Positions 44,474-53,436 are shown, counted from the stretch's first letter. The stretch is DNA of 64,000 nt from JAWXTS01 sp044433305 (GCA_044433305.1 JAWXTS010000002.1:1-64000); one strand, 5' to 3'. Made by a program: numbers and translations. The notes: a model not told the origin generated them from the letters alone.

Positions 44474-45463
44474 CTAAAAGTTCTTAAACCATAAGTGTTT
44501 CGTTAAAAACTCGGCCGCCATAAGTGCAAGAGCCATAAGTAGTAGCGGCACAAAGAGTTCTTCTCTTAGTACGCGGTTGCTCACTTCTATTTCGCTGCGC
44601 TCTAGTGCGTCAATGCGCTTGTAAATCTCTAGTAGGGACTTGTTGTCCTTGGCTCTAAAGTATTCACCATCGGTCTGTTCTGATATGTCGCTTAGGGTTT
44701 GCTCGTCTATCTCTACTTTCATAGGAACGTATGATATGCGTCCCCAAGGGTCCATGGCAGGGTAGGGAGCTTCGCCCTCGGTACCAACGCCTATGGTGTA
44801 AACCTTAATATCATAGCTGCTTGCAATAGAAGCGGCTGTTAGCGGAGCTATCTGGCCAGCGTTATTAACACCGTCGGTAAGTAGTATGATGACCTTGCTC
44901 TTGGCCTGACTGTCCTTGAGTCTGTTTATGGCGGTGGCAAGGCCTTCGCCTATGGCCGTACCGTCTGTTATAATGCCATTTTCTACCTGAGACAGCAGGT
45001 TGGTAAGTGTTGACTTGTCTGTTGTCAATGGGCTTTGAGTGTAGCTCTCGCCTGCAAAAACCACAAGACCAATACGGTCGTTGGGACGACTATTGATAAA
45101 CTCTGCGGCTATGCTCTTCACCGCACTGATACGGTTAGGCTCAAAGTCGCGCGCAAGCATACTGCCCGAGATGTCCAGTGAAAGAACTATATCTATACCC
45201 TCTGTCTTGCTCGAGGATACGGTTGACGAACTTTGAGGGCGTGCCAATGCCACTATGGCCAGAGTGTAGGTCAACATGCGTAGCACAAAGGGCAGGTGAC
45301 GTAATCTTTGACGCAAGGTCTTAGGCATGGCCTCAAGCTCTGTGCTGTTAGATGTGCCTAGAGTCGCACCGCCTTGTCGTTGACGATATATGTAGTAGGC
45401 CACTAGAGGAATGATGCCCAGTAGTAACCACAGCAGATGTATATTTGCAAAGGTGATACTCAT
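44474..45463 (-). CDS. VWA-domain membrane protein, BatA-like
   Basis: This 329-residue paralogue of the next gene has the same plan: helix near 8-24, helix near 58-76, VWA domain (about 88-280) and a C-terminal helix (about 305-322). The MIDAS motif is D-I-S-G-S in VLSLDISGSMLARDFEPN, followed by TDGTAIGEGLATAI and LLTDGVNNAGQ. The pair BatA-BatB is standard in this operon type. It starts 2 bp after the TPR protein gene. Confidence 0.88.
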   Translation of the reverse strand: MSITFANIHLLWLLLGIIPLVAYYIYRQRQGGATLGTSNSTELEAMPKTLRQRLRHLPFVLRMLTYTLAIVALARPQSSSTVSSSKTEGIDIVLSLDISGSMLARDFEPNRISAVKSIAAEFINSRPNDRIGLVVFAGESYTQSPLTTDKSTLTNLLSQVENGIITDGTAIGEGLATAINRLKDSQAKSKVIILLTDGVNNAGQIAPLTAASIASSYDIKVYTIGVGTEGEAPYPAMDPWGRISYVPMKVEIDEQTLSDISEQTDGEYFRAKDNKSLLEIYKRIDALERSEIEVSNRVLREELFVPLLLMALALMAAEFLTKHLWFKNF

Positions 45464-45465
45464 TG

Positions 45466-46275
45466 TTACCAGTTTTTAGTTGATGATTGTTGGCCTTGGG
45501 CGTTATGTGCCTTGACCTTCTCGCGAGCATTGTCCTCGCTCTCCTGCACCGCTTGCAGTATCTGCTGAGCCTCTTGTTGGCTCATCTTCTGCTCGCCTGT
45601 TTGACCTTCTCCCTGTTGAGGGTCCTGCTTGCCATCTCCTTGGTCCTGATTCTGCTCGCCATCCCCTTGGTCTTGGTCTTGGTCCTGATTTTGGTCTTGG
45701 TCGCCCTGATCTCCTTGATCTTGGTTCTGATCACCATCTCCTTGATTCTGATCTTGGTTTTGGTCCTGATTTTGATCTTGGTCTTGGTTGTCCTCACCGC
45801 CGCCACCGCCGCCGCCTTGGTTGTCCTCGTTCTCTAGCATCTTCTGAGTGTAGGCAAGATTAAACTTGGCCGAGGTGTCGCTAGGGTTTAGGCGTAGGGC
45901 CTGTTTATATGATTCGAGAGCTTGCTCAAACATACGTTGCTGGAACAGTGCGTTGCCTTCATTATAAAATGCCTTTTGACGTATGTCAACAGGTATAGAG
46001 TCTGCTTTTAGTGGAGCCAGTGCCTGAACCGCTTCGCTATACATCTCTTGTTTGTAGCGTGCATCAGCTAGATTGAAACGTGCCTCAGGCGAGTCTGGCG
46101 TCAGTGCCAGTGCGCGCGAATATAGTTCCTCCGATAGAGAGTATCTCTCGTCTAGGTAGGCTCTGTTGCCCGAACGTATCTTGCTGCGCTCAGGGTAACG
46201 CTGAGAGTAGCCACTGCCCACAAAAACTAGCAATGAGCAGACTACCAAGCTAAATATAATTATGCGTTGTCTCAT
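45466..46275 (-). CDS. TPR protein with long Gln/Asp/Asn-rich tract, BatC-like
   Basis: This 269-residue protein has a signal peptide (about 1-24), three TPR units (about 30-145; SPEARFNLADARYKQEMYSEAV, then ALFQQRMFEQALESYKQALRLNP), a poly-Gly run (154-160) and a Gln/Asp/Asn/Gly low-complexity tract to about residue 228, followed by a short helix (SQQEAQQILQAVQESE). BatC-type proteins have TPRs and such an acidic linker. It probably works in the periplasm with the BatA/BatB pair. It overlaps the gene upstream by 4 bp (ATGA). The tract is a likely site of replication slippage. Confidence 0.82.
   Translation of the reverse strand: MRQRIIIFSLVVCSLLVFVGSGYSQRYPERSKIRSGNRAYLDERYSLSEELYSRALALTPDSPEARFNLADARYKQEMYSEAVQALAPLKADSIPVDIRQKAFYNEGNALFQQRMFEQALESYKQALRLNPSDTSAKFNLAYTQKMLENEDNQGGGGGGGEDNQDQDQNQDQNQDQNQGDGDQNQDQGDQGDQDQNQDQDQDQGDGEQNQDQGDGKQDPQQGEGQTGEQKMSQQEAQQILQAVQESEDNAREKVKAHNAQGQQSSTKNW
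45592..45828 (-). repeat. Low-complexity coding repeat (Gln-Asp-Asn)
   Basis: On the coding (minus) strand, short units such as GATCAAAACCAG and GACCAAGACCAAG recur many times, encoding D-Q-N-Q type repeats, preceded by a run of GGC/GGT glycine codons. It lies inside the BatC-like gene. Confidence 0.85.
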
Positions 46276-47300
46276 ACGTTCTTTGGTTGTTGATTATCAC
46301 TTTGAGTAGGGTCTGCATCTTGCTCAGGGTTGCTCTGCTGCTCGACTTCTATAATCTTGGTGTCCTCAATAAAGTAGTAGGCATTGTTATAGTTATCCTC
46401 GTTATCTTCGGCATCAGGGGTGTGCTTAGCAAACTTAACATAGTCGGCTGTTGTAAGCAGGCTTGTTAGGCGTTTGAATGACTTGTCGTCAGCATTAGTA
46501 GCCTTAATCTCAGAGAGAATCTCAGGAGTAGATTTCTCCAAAGCTCCAATATCATAACGCTCCTCGATATAGGTTCTGACAATATCTGTCAGGGCAGTGT
46601 AATATTGCTTGATATGTCCTGCTTGCCATAGCTTCTTAGAGTTTAGTTTCTCTAGAGCCTTGATGGCTTTAAGGTGTGCGGCTTCTGGTGGAACGACCTC
46701 GTTGTCAGCCCTGTTTCTGCGTTTGGCTATCTGACGCATTATGTAAAGCACTATCAGTGCTATAATGATACACGCCAAAAGACCATACATCAAGTACTGG
46801 CTAAATTCACCAAACATCAAAGGCGCATCAAGTGGTGGTACTATATCTACAATAACCTGAGTTGTGGTGTCTATTTCATAGGTTGTCACCAGTAGCGACA
46901 GCGAGTCAATAGAAAATAGCGTATCCATCTGATTGCGCCCAGCTACCATAACGGGGAACTGACCAAGCTCATACATTCCAGCGTCGAAGCAAGTAAGCAG
47001 GTACTCTTTGCGTAGGGTGTGTACGCGGCCCTCGCGAGCTACGGTGTCTATGGGAGTTTCGCTAAGGACTTCTATGTAGGCTGAGTCAAGCGTACCCTCA
47101 AACACAGGGAAGTATGCTTGTTCTACCAGATCCTTGGTAATTTCGACCTTAAGTCTGAACTGGTCACCTATCATAATGCTGTCAGAGCTTAGTGAGGCTC
47201 TAACTACGGCTTTTTCTTGGCCCGAAGGATTCTGAGCCGTCAGTCCAAAGCCCAAGGCTCCAAGCAGTATAAAGGAGAATATAAATTTAATTATCTTCAT
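46272..47300 (-). CDS. BatD-like / DUF4381-like membrane protein
   Basis: This 342-residue protein has a signal peptide (about 1-22), a beta-sandwich periplasmic part (about 25-160; ASLSSDSIMIGDQFRLKVEIT), a membrane helix (about 172-192, LMYGLLACIIIALIVLYIM) and a cytoplasmic helical tail (about 200-300; HLKAIKALEKLNSKKLWQAGHIKQYYTALTDIVRTYIEERY), ending in an acidic Gln-rich stretch. The position between DUF58 and the VWA genes fits the small BatD-like member of MoxR/VWA operons. The helical tail is like DUF4381. Function is unknown; a binding role on the periplasmic side is likely. Confidence 0.68.
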   Translation of the reverse strand: MKIIKFIFSFILLGALGFGLTAQNPSGQEKAVVRASLSSDSIMIGDQFRLKVEITKDLVEQAYFPVFEGTLDSAYIEVLSETPIDTVAREGRVHTLRKEYLLTCFDAGMYELGQFPVMVAGRNQMDTLFSIDSLSLLVTTYEIDTTTQVIVDIVPPLDAPLMFGEFSQYLMYGLLACIIIALIVLYIMRQIAKRRNRADNEVVPPEAAHLKAIKALEKLNSKKLWQAGHIKQYYTALTDIVRTYIEERYDIGALEKSTPEILSEIKATNADDKSFKRLTSLLTTADYVKFAKHTPDAEDNEDNYNNAYYFIEDTKIIEVEQQSNPEQDADPTQSDNQQPKNV

Positions 47301-47303
47301 AAT

Positions 47304-48194
47304 TTATCGTGCAGCAAAAAGTTTTATCAATGACTTAACATAATCGTCATCAGTGGCGATGCGTGTATTATCTACACGGCTACGTTTGAGAGCATTGTCT
47401 ATAATCTCATTAACCTTTTGATGACGTAAAGCATAGATTTCTCTAACGCGACTGCTAGAGGTATCTATGGTAATGCGGCGTGCGGTTTCAAGGTCCTTGA
47501 ACTCCATAAGCCCGATGTTCGGTAGTTCTATCTCGTGGCGGTCATAGACTCTGATGCCTACAATATCGTGCTTCTTAGATGCTATCTTCAGGGCGTCCTC
47601 GCAGCGTAGAGTGTCGTTCTCTATGCCATCAAGGAAGTCTGATAGCACAAATACGGCAGCTCTCTTCTTGAGCATGTTGGTCAAGAAGACAAGAGGCTCA
47701 GAGAGCGATGTGCCACTTTGCTCAGGCTTGAACTCCAGTAGCTCGCGTATTATGGCCAGCACATGAGAGCGACCTTTCTTTGGGGGTATATATTTTTCTA
47801 TCTTGTCACTAAAGAAAAGACATCCCACCTTATCGTTATTCTCTATGGCCGAGAAAGCCAAAATAGCTGCTATCTCTGTTGTTAGTTCGCGCTTGGTCAG
47901 CTCGCTAGAGCCAAACTTGCCCGAGCCACTAACGTCGATAACAAGTATCATGGTCAGCTCGCGCTCCTCCTCATAGATTTTGATATGGGGAGAGCGACTG
48001 CGGGCCGTAACGTTCCAGTCTATGTCGCGCACGTCGTCACCTATGCGGTATTCGCGCACCTCGCTAAAGGACATACCGTGTCCACGGAAGGCACTGTGGT
48101 ACTTTCCGGCAAAGACATCTTGACTCAAGCTGCGGCTGCGAATCTCGATTTTACGTATTTTCTTTAGTATTTCGTTGCTGCTTTTTTCCATCAC
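47304..48194 (-). CDS. DUF58 domain protein
   Basis: This 296-residue soluble protein has the DUF58 core: RSLSQDVFAGKYHSAFRGHGMSFSEVREY, then DDVRDIDWNVTARS and IKIYEEERELTMILVIDVSGSGKFGS. The last segment is a VWA-like metal-site motif (DVSGS). DUF58 proteins accompany MoxR ATPases and VWA proteins in many bacteria and may act as adaptors. It is 3 bp from the gene downstream and 42 bp from the ATPase upstream. The alternative Met one codon later is equally possible as the start. Confidence 0.88.
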   Translation of the reverse strand: MMEKSSNEILKKIRKIEIRSRSLSQDVFAGKYHSAFRGHGMSFSEVREYRIGDDVRDIDWNVTARSRSPHIKIYEEERELTMILVIDVSGSGKFGSSELTKRELTTEIAAILAFSAIENNDKVGCLFFSDKIEKYIPPKKGRSHVLAIIRELLEFKPEQSGTSLSEPLVFLTNMLKKRAAVFVLSDFLDGIENDTLRCEDALKIASKKHDIVGIRVYDRHEIELPNIGLMEFKDLETARRITIDTSSSRVREIYALRHQKVNEIIDNALKRSRVDNTRIATDDDYVKSLIKLFAAR

Positions 48195-48236
48195 CTTAAA
48201 ATTTTGTTATACTAACATCTTTATAAAGGGGTTGGA

Positions 48237-49235
48237 TTAAGGTACCTCAACAGCATTTAAGATTTCTGTTATAATCTCTTCGGTTGTGACATTCTCAGCC
48301 TCGGCCTCGTAGGTAAGTCCTATACGGTGGCGTAGTACGTCGTGACATACAGCACGCACATCCTCAGGGATAACATATCCGCGGCGTTTGATAAAGGCAT
48401 AGCTCTTGGCTGCTTTGGCAAGCGAGATGCTGGCACGTGGTGAACCGCCATAACTAATCATAGAGGCCAAAGAATCTAGCTTATACTCAGATGGTTCGCG
48501 AGTAGCAAAGATAATGTCGATGATGTATTTCTCGATTTTCTCGTCCATATAAACATCCTCAACTACCTTGCGTGCAGCGATAATATCCTCTGGTTTGATA
48601 ATCTTGTTTGGCTCTGGGAACTTCTCAGCGTTGAGGTTCATGCGTACGATGTCGCGCTCCTCTTGTTTCTTAGGGTAGGTGATGCGTGCCTTAAGCATGA
48701 AACGGTCTACCTGTGCCTCTGGTAGAGGGTAGGTTCCTTCTTGCTCAAGAGGGTTCTGTGTTGCAAGCACCAAGAAAGGCTCTGGAAGTTTGTAAGTTGT
48801 GTCGCTGATGGTAACCTGACGCTCCTGCATGGCCTCAAGCAATGCACTCTGAACCTTTGCTGGAGAGCGGTTAATCTCATCTGCTATGATGAAGTTTGCG
48901 AAGATAGGTCCTTTTTTTACAAAGAAGTCTTCTGTCTTCTGCGAGTATATAAGTGTTCCTATCAAATCGGCAGGAAGCAAGTCGGGAGTAAATTGAATAC
49001 GGCTAAAGTTAGCGTCTACGGCTTTAGCTAGAGTGGTGATAGCTAGGGTTTTGGCTAGTCCAGGGACACCCTCAAGAAGTATGTGGCCTCCAGATAATAG
49101 TCCTATAAGTAAAGTGTCTACAAGGTGTGCTTGACCTACGATGACCTTACCCATTTCCATTCGTAGCGTGTCAACAAATAGGCTTTCGCGTTCTATGCGT
49201 TCATTAAGCTCTTTGATGTTTACTGTCTCGCTCAT
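48237..49235 (-). CDS. MoxR-family AAA+ ATPase
   Basis: This 332-residue ATPase has Walker A GVPGLAKT (about 57-64), Walker B FIIADEINRSP, sensor 1 LATQNP, and the MoxR-typical PLPEAQVDRFMLKA, then SPRASISLAKAAKSYA near sensor 2. MoxR proteins act as chaperones on VWA-protein partners, here DUF58, BatA and BatB. It heads the six- or seven-gene minus-strand operon. A box CAAAAATA at 49310-49317 (TATTTTTG on the minus strand) may be its -7 element, but no matching -33 was found. Confidence 0.93.
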   Translation of the reverse strand: MSETVNIKELNERIERESLFVDTLRMEMGKVIVGQAHLVDTLLIGLLSGGHILLEGVPGLAKTLAITTLAKAVDANFSRIQFTPDLLPADLIGTLIYSQKTEDFFVKKGPIFANFIIADEINRSPAKVQSALLEAMQERQVTISDTTYKLPEPFLVLATQNPLEQEGTYPLPEAQVDRFMLKARITYPKKQEERDIVRMNLNAEKFPEPNKIIKPEDIIAARKVVEDVYMDEKIEKYIIDIIFATREPSEYKLDSLASMISYGGSPRASISLAKAAKSYAFIKRRGYVIPEDVRAVCHDVLRHRIGLTYEAEAENVTTEEIITEILNAVEVP

Positions 49236-49413
49236 AATCTATATATTTGTTATTTAATTTATGTTCTGAAAAATCGTTTCACGTTAATATATTCTAAACG
49301 AAGGTAACGCAAAAATATTGCAATTTTTTGATTTATCGGCATTTTTTTCAAAAACATAGTAATTTTATGTTTACTTTCAGTGATTTTATATTTTTTCTTG
49401 AGGGGCTTGGTAG

Positions 49414-49444
49414 TTGCTCGGTTGTGCAAAATATGTTACCTTTG
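49414..49444 (+). promoter_or_regulatory. Promoter of the PcrA/UvrD helicase gene
   Basis: TTG at 49414-49416 and TACCTTTG at 49437-49444 are 20 bp apart, a full -33/-7 match. The predicted start of transcription is near 49451. The promoter therefore overlaps the upstream part of the open frame and rules out the TTG start. Confidence 0.7.
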
Positions 49445-49470
49445 TAGGTGAAAAAATTATATCTAGTAAA

Positions 49471-51996
49471 GTGTCTAAGACAGAATATATCGCAAATCTA
49501 AGTCCTGCCCAGAAGCAGGCCGTTGTAAACTATAAAAACCATTCTATGATAGTGGCGGGAGCAGGTTCGGGCAAGACTCGTGTTCTGACGTGCCGCATAG
49601 CTAATATGATAGACTGTGGGGTCAACTCCTACTCAATTTTGGCCCTTACCTTTACCAACAAGGCGGCTAAGGAGATGCGCGAACGTGTAGAATCTGTTGT
49701 GCCACGCGAGGCTGTGAGGGGGCTTGCCATGGGTACTTTCCACTCTATTTTTGCGCGTATCTTGCGTCAGGAGGCCTCACTTATGGGCTATCCCAGCTCG
49801 TTCTCCATATACGATTCTAACGCCTCGAAGACCCTGATAAAAAATATAATCAAGGAGATGGAGCTTGCGCCAGAATACTATAAACCTAATGGCATAGCTT
49901 CACGTATTTCTTTGGCCAAGAATAACCTTGTTGTGCCAAGTGCTTATATGGCTAGTGTACAGCTTTTGGATGAGGATAGAAAGCACAAAATTCCTGAGTT
50001 TTCAAAGATATATGCCACCTATTGTCGCAAGTGCAAGGAGAATGGGGCCATGGACTACGACGACCTGTTGCTGAATATGAACGTGTTGTTTCGAGATTCC
50101 CCTGAGGCTCTGGCCCGCTACCAACAGAGATTCAAATATATTCTTGTCGATGAGTATCAAGATACCAACACGGCTCAGTATCTTATAGTTAAGAAGCTGA
50201 CAGAGAAAGGTTCTATCCTATGTGTTGTGGGCGATGACTCTCAGAGTATCTACTCGTTTCGCGGAGCCAAGATAGAGAATATTCTGCGCTTTAGGAACGA
50301 CTTCCCCAATGCCGACATCTTCAAGCTAGAGCAGAACTACCGCTCGACACAGACCATAGTCGATGCGGCCAACTCGCTGATAGCAAAAAACAAAAATAGA
50401 CTTAAGAAAACATCTTTCTCTCAGGGCGATGTGGGCGATAAGATAAAGGTCCTCAGGGCCTACACCGATAAGGAAGAAGCAACGATAGCCGTGTCAGAAA
50501 TCACGCGTTTGGTGCTGCGAGGCAACTATAACGATGCTGCAATTCTGTATCGTACAAATGCCCAGAGCCGCTCCATTGAGGAGGCTCTGCGTCAGCGCAA
50601 TATCCCTTACCGCATCTATGGAGGCCATTCGTTCTATGAGCGTAAGGAGGTTATGGATTTCTTGGCCTATGTCAGCCTGATACTTAACCCTAACGACGAT
50701 ATAGCCTTTAGGCGCATAGTCAACTATCCAGCACGTGGATTGGGAGACACCACGGTGGGACGCATAGCCGCTGCCGCTGCCTCTTCGGGGGCATCTATGT
50801 GGAGTGCGGCTCAGGGAGACCTTTCTCAGTTTGGTGTTAAGGGTGCGGCTCAGAAGAAAATCATGGACTTCATAGCCATGATAAACTCTTTCTCTGTTTC
50901 GGCCTTGCGTGACGATGCCTACAACATTGCAAGCGAGATAGCTTTGCGCTCGGGCATGGTTCACGCGCTTAAGACCGAGGGTACGCCCGAGGCTGAGAGC
51001 GCACTTGAGAATATAGACGAGTTGCTGTCTTCGGTCAAATCGTTTATGGACGATAGTCAGATGGATGACTTTATGACAGAGCTTGAGGGTGACGGCACAG
51101 AGTATGACTCAGAGTCGCTTGCAGGCGGAGGCCTTAGCGGAAATATTACCATAGATAAGTGGTATGCCAATGTCAAACTTATGACCGATGCTGACAAGCA
51201 AGATGATGTGGGTGAGAAGATTACGCTTACCACTGTGCACTCGGTAAAGGGGCTAGAGTTTGACTATGTGGTGATGGTAGGGTTGGAAGAAAACCTGTTC
51301 CCTAGCATGAGAAGTATAAACGACTTGTCGGGACTAGAGGAGGAGCGACGTCTGTTCTATGTGGCCCTTACTCGCGCCAAGAAGAATGCTATCATAACAT
51401 TTGCTCGCCAGCGTTTTATGCACGGCGATGTGGTTTGCTCGCGCCCAAGTCGTTTTATTGCAGAGATAGATTCTCAGTATCTAGATATGGACTTTGCTCT
51501 TAACGAGTCTAGCGATGATGATGATATAGGCGAGGACCGTAGTTCGCTAGGTATGTGGGATTCTACGGGTGGTGGTTATCGTCGCCAGCAGCAACAATAT
51601 AATAATAGGTATGCTCCTAAGTCTGCCGCTAGTGCACGCCCCGAGTGGCGCAAGCGTAGTGAGCAGGAGAGGATAGAAAATAATGCTGACTCTGAGACTT
51701 CGATACGTCTGAATCAAGCACGCGAGGCGTTGCGTAATGCTGAGCGCGCGGTGGCCGAGGGTCGCATGAAGCGTGTAGGTGTTAGGCCTCAGGGCGGTGA
51801 ACAGACTCCTGCTGCTCCAGTTAATGGAGGTAAGCTTCAGGTGGGTACAAGAGTCGAGCACCCTAAGTTTGGACGAGGAGTAATCGTTACGGTTGAACAG
51901 ATGGGGGGCGATTTGAAGCTGACCATCAACTTTGGAGCAGAGCATGGTGTAAGGACTCTGCTTAATAAGTTTGCCAAGATACAAGTGACAGAGTAG
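49471..51996 (+). CDS. ATP-dependent DNA helicase PcrA/UvrD
   Basis: This superfamily 1A helicase is about 841 residues from the GTG at 49471 (reading SKTEYIANLSPAQKQAVVNY). The open frame continues upstream to a TTG at 49414, but that codon is part of the promoter, so the GTG is preferred. Motifs in order are VAGAGSGKTRVLTCRI (I), TFTNKAAKEMRERV (Ia), VDEYQDTNTAQY (II), VVGDDSQSIYSFRGA (III), QNYRST (IV), TTVHSVKGLEFDYVVMVGLEE (V) and RRLFYVALTRAKK (VI). The C-terminus has a Tudor-like module (GTRVEHPKFGRGVIVTVE) used by PcrA to bind RNA polymerase. It unwinds DNA 3' to 5' in repair and conflict resolution. Confidence 0.95.
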   Translation: MSKTEYIANLSPAQKQAVVNYKNHSMIVAGAGSGKTRVLTCRIANMIDCGVNSYSILALTFTNKAAKEMRERVESVVPREAVRGLAMGTFHSIFARILRQEASLMGYPSSFSIYDSNASKTLIKNIIKEMELAPEYYKPNGIASRISLAKNNLVVPSAYMASVQLLDEDRKHKIPEFSKIYATYCRKCKENGAMDYDDLLLNMNVLFRDSPEALARYQQRFKYILVDEYQDTNTAQYLIVKKLTEKGSILCVVGDDSQSIYSFRGAKIENILRFRNDFPNADIFKLEQNYRSTQTIVDAANSLIAKNKNRLKKTSFSQGDVGDKIKVLRAYTDKEEATIAVSEITRLVLRGNYNDAAILYRTNAQSRSIEEALRQRNIPYRIYGGHSFYERKEVMDFLAYVSLILNPNDDIAFRRIVNYPARGLGDTTVGRIAAAAASSGASMWSAAQGDLSQFGVKGAAQKKIMDFIAMINSFSVSALRDDAYNIASEIALRSGMVHALKTEGTPEAESALENIDELLSSVKSFMDDSQMDDFMTELEGDGTEYDSESLAGGGLSGNITIDKWYANVKLMTDADKQDDVGEKITLTTVHSVKGLEFDYVVMVGLEENLFPSMRSINDLSGLEEERRLFYVALTRAKKNAIITFARQRFMHGDVVCSRPSRFIAEIDSQYLDMDFALNESSDDDDIGEDRSSLGMWDSTGGGYRRQQQQYNNRYAPKSAASARPEWRKRSEQERIENNADSETSIRLNQAREALRNAERAVAEGRMKRVGVRPQGGEQTPAAPVNGGKLQVGTRVEHPKFGRGVIVTVEQMGGDLKLTINFGAEHGVRTLLNKFAKIQVTE

Positions 51997-52025
51997 GTGT
52001 CATCTATATTATATGGTGACAGAAA

Positions 52026-52078
52026 GCATACAAAAAGAGCTAGCAATAATATATATTTTGCTAGCTCTTTTTGTATGC
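52026..52078. terminator. Bidirectional terminator, 21-bp stem
   Basis: Arms 52026-52046 and 52058-52078 are exact complements over 21 bp (core AAAAAGAGCTAGCAA / TTGCTAGCTCTTTTT) around an 11-nt AT loop. It lies between the convergent helicase and coiled-coil genes, 13 bp before the latter's stop. Confidence 0.93.
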
Positions 52079-52091
52079 CGTGTAAGAAAGT

Positions 52092-53042
52092 TTATTTCAG
52101 TGCAAACTCATTCTCACCTATCATGCGTCCATCCATATAGATGTTGATTTTGTATTTACCCGCGCTAAACTCTGCTCCCGTGTAGAAGATACTCACGCTA
52201 AGGTCTTTGTTTTGATAGTCAACCTCGCGGTTGGCCGTGTAGGTAATCATGCTGCCCTCGAAGTCAAGCATTGCACCACTGCTGTTTGCAAGTACAAAGC
52301 CGTCAGGTGCTGTGATGCGAACATATACTTCTCTTGCTCCTGGTTCGGTCAGATCGTTGCTCGAAAGCACGAAGTCAGCTCTTAGGCGTGCAGCGCGTGA
52401 TGCACGGTCCACCTCTTTGTCTCTAGAAGTTAGTGCCACAAGTTCTATGTCGCGGGCACGAACCACAGAGCCAATCTTGAGTTTGTTGTTAAGCTCTTGT
52501 GTTAGCTCCTCGGCTTTGTCGGCACGTAGACGTTCGGTAGAGACCTGTTTACGTATGGTGACATTCTCTTGCGATAGCTTCTGGTTAAGCTGATTCAGCG
52601 AGTCGATTTGGTGTACGTAGTTACGCATAACGGTACGTAGGGTTCCAAGCTCTTTCTCATAGCGTTGCATCTTTGAGTAGCTCAACGAACGCTCGTTCTT
52701 AAGTTGAGTAAGTAGAGAGTCGGCTTTCTCGCGCTCTGTAAGCAGGTTGCGTGAGATAGAATCGTTTTCAGTTGTAAGATTATCGTAATCTATAAGCAGG
52801 TTGTTGATTTGATTAGTCAAGGTGTCACGCTCGATAGCAAATTCAGAACGTATCTGCTTTACTTGACTGAAGTACACAACAGTTATTGCCACAAGCACAA
52901 TAGCAAGTACGGCAACAAGAATCTTTAATATCTTAACGTTGCGTCCACTTCCGTCATAATCATCGTTATAGTCGTCATCATAATTATTGTCATAATTATT
53001 GTCGTCGTATAGATCTTCCAAGTTTTCGTTATAGTCTGCCAT
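52092..53042 (-). CDS. Single-pass membrane protein with coiled coil and beta domain
   Basis: This 316-residue protein of unknown function has three parts. The first 33 residues are Asp/Asn/Tyr-rich (YDDNNYDNNYDDDYNDD) and lie in the cytoplasm if the helix is a signal anchor. A membrane helix follows (about 36-58, LKILVAVLAIVLVAITVVYF). Residues about 65-190 form a coiled coil rich in Leu/Glu/Asn (LTNQINNLLIDYDNLTTEND, then ELGTLRTVMRNYVHQIDSLNQL). The last 110 residues (VYVRITAPDGFVLANSSGAM, then SVSIFYTGAEFSAGKYKINIYMDG) look like a periplasmic immunoglobulin-type beta domain. It is transcribed alone. Confidence 0.72.
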   Translation of the reverse strand: MADYNENLEDLYDDNNYDNNYDDDYNDDYDGSGRNVKILKILVAVLAIVLVAITVVYFSQVKQIRSEFAIERDTLTNQINNLLIDYDNLTTENDSISRNLLTEREKADSLLTQLKNERSLSYSKMQRYEKELGTLRTVMRNYVHQIDSLNQLNQKLSQENVTIRKQVSTERLRADKAEELTQELNNKLKIGSVVRARDIELVALTSRDKEVDRASRAARLRADFVLSSNDLTEPGAREVYVRITAPDGFVLANSSGAMLDFEGSMITYTANREVDYQNKDLSVSIFYTGAEFSAGKYKINIYMDGRMIGENEFALK

Positions 53043-53436
53043 AATAATGAAATTTTATTAGTCCTCTACAAAGATAATACAAAAAAATGAATTATAGAAA
53101 TACAACGTAATATAATAAATAAACAATATGTTCTAGGGCTTATTATTGTAGCGTAGACCCATTTGTGTGCTGTATGAGTGGGGTGTGTTATTTTACAAGA
53201 AACTCTAAAAGTGTTTTTTAAAAAATTTACCAACTTACGGATTAGAGCCACTTTTTCAGTAAATTAAGTTTAATTAATATCAATTAGAGGTTAATATGTT
53301 TAATATGTAAGGGTATCCTAGAATAATTTGTATTGTATAATGTAATACTGTATGTTTGTTAGTTGTTTTTTTTGTAAATTGCGACGTATTTCGCCCATTA
53401 TTAAGAACTTTTTTAAACAAACTAAAATAAATTTCT
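53043..53436. other. 394-bp intergenic region between divergent genes
   Basis: This AT-rich region separates the coiled-coil gene (minus) from uptake locus 2 (plus). It holds the locus 2 promoter at 53327-53358 and a possible minus-strand -7 box TATCTTTG (53076-53069) without a good -33. No RNA gene, terminator or convincing open frame was seen in 53100-53320. Confidence 0.6.
53327..53358 (+). promoter_or_regulatory. Promoter of uptake locus 2
   Basis: TTTG at 53327-53330 and TATGTTTG at 53351-53358 are 20 bp apart, a full match to the Bacteroidales consensus. Transcription would begin near 53365, leaving a leader of about 72 nt before the ATG at 53437. Confidence 0.7.

Noticed and set aside
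45487..45837. A 116-residue Leu/Val-rich open frame on the plus strand
   Set aside because: It is the antisense image of the Gln/Asp/Asn repeat in the BatC-like gene; the apparent membrane protein results from repeat codons.
53205..53260. CTCTAAAAGTG and TTAGAGCCACTT near one another ahead of uptake locus 2
   Set aside because: The pieces match as complements but in an order that does not form a hairpin, so there is no supported operator or terminator.
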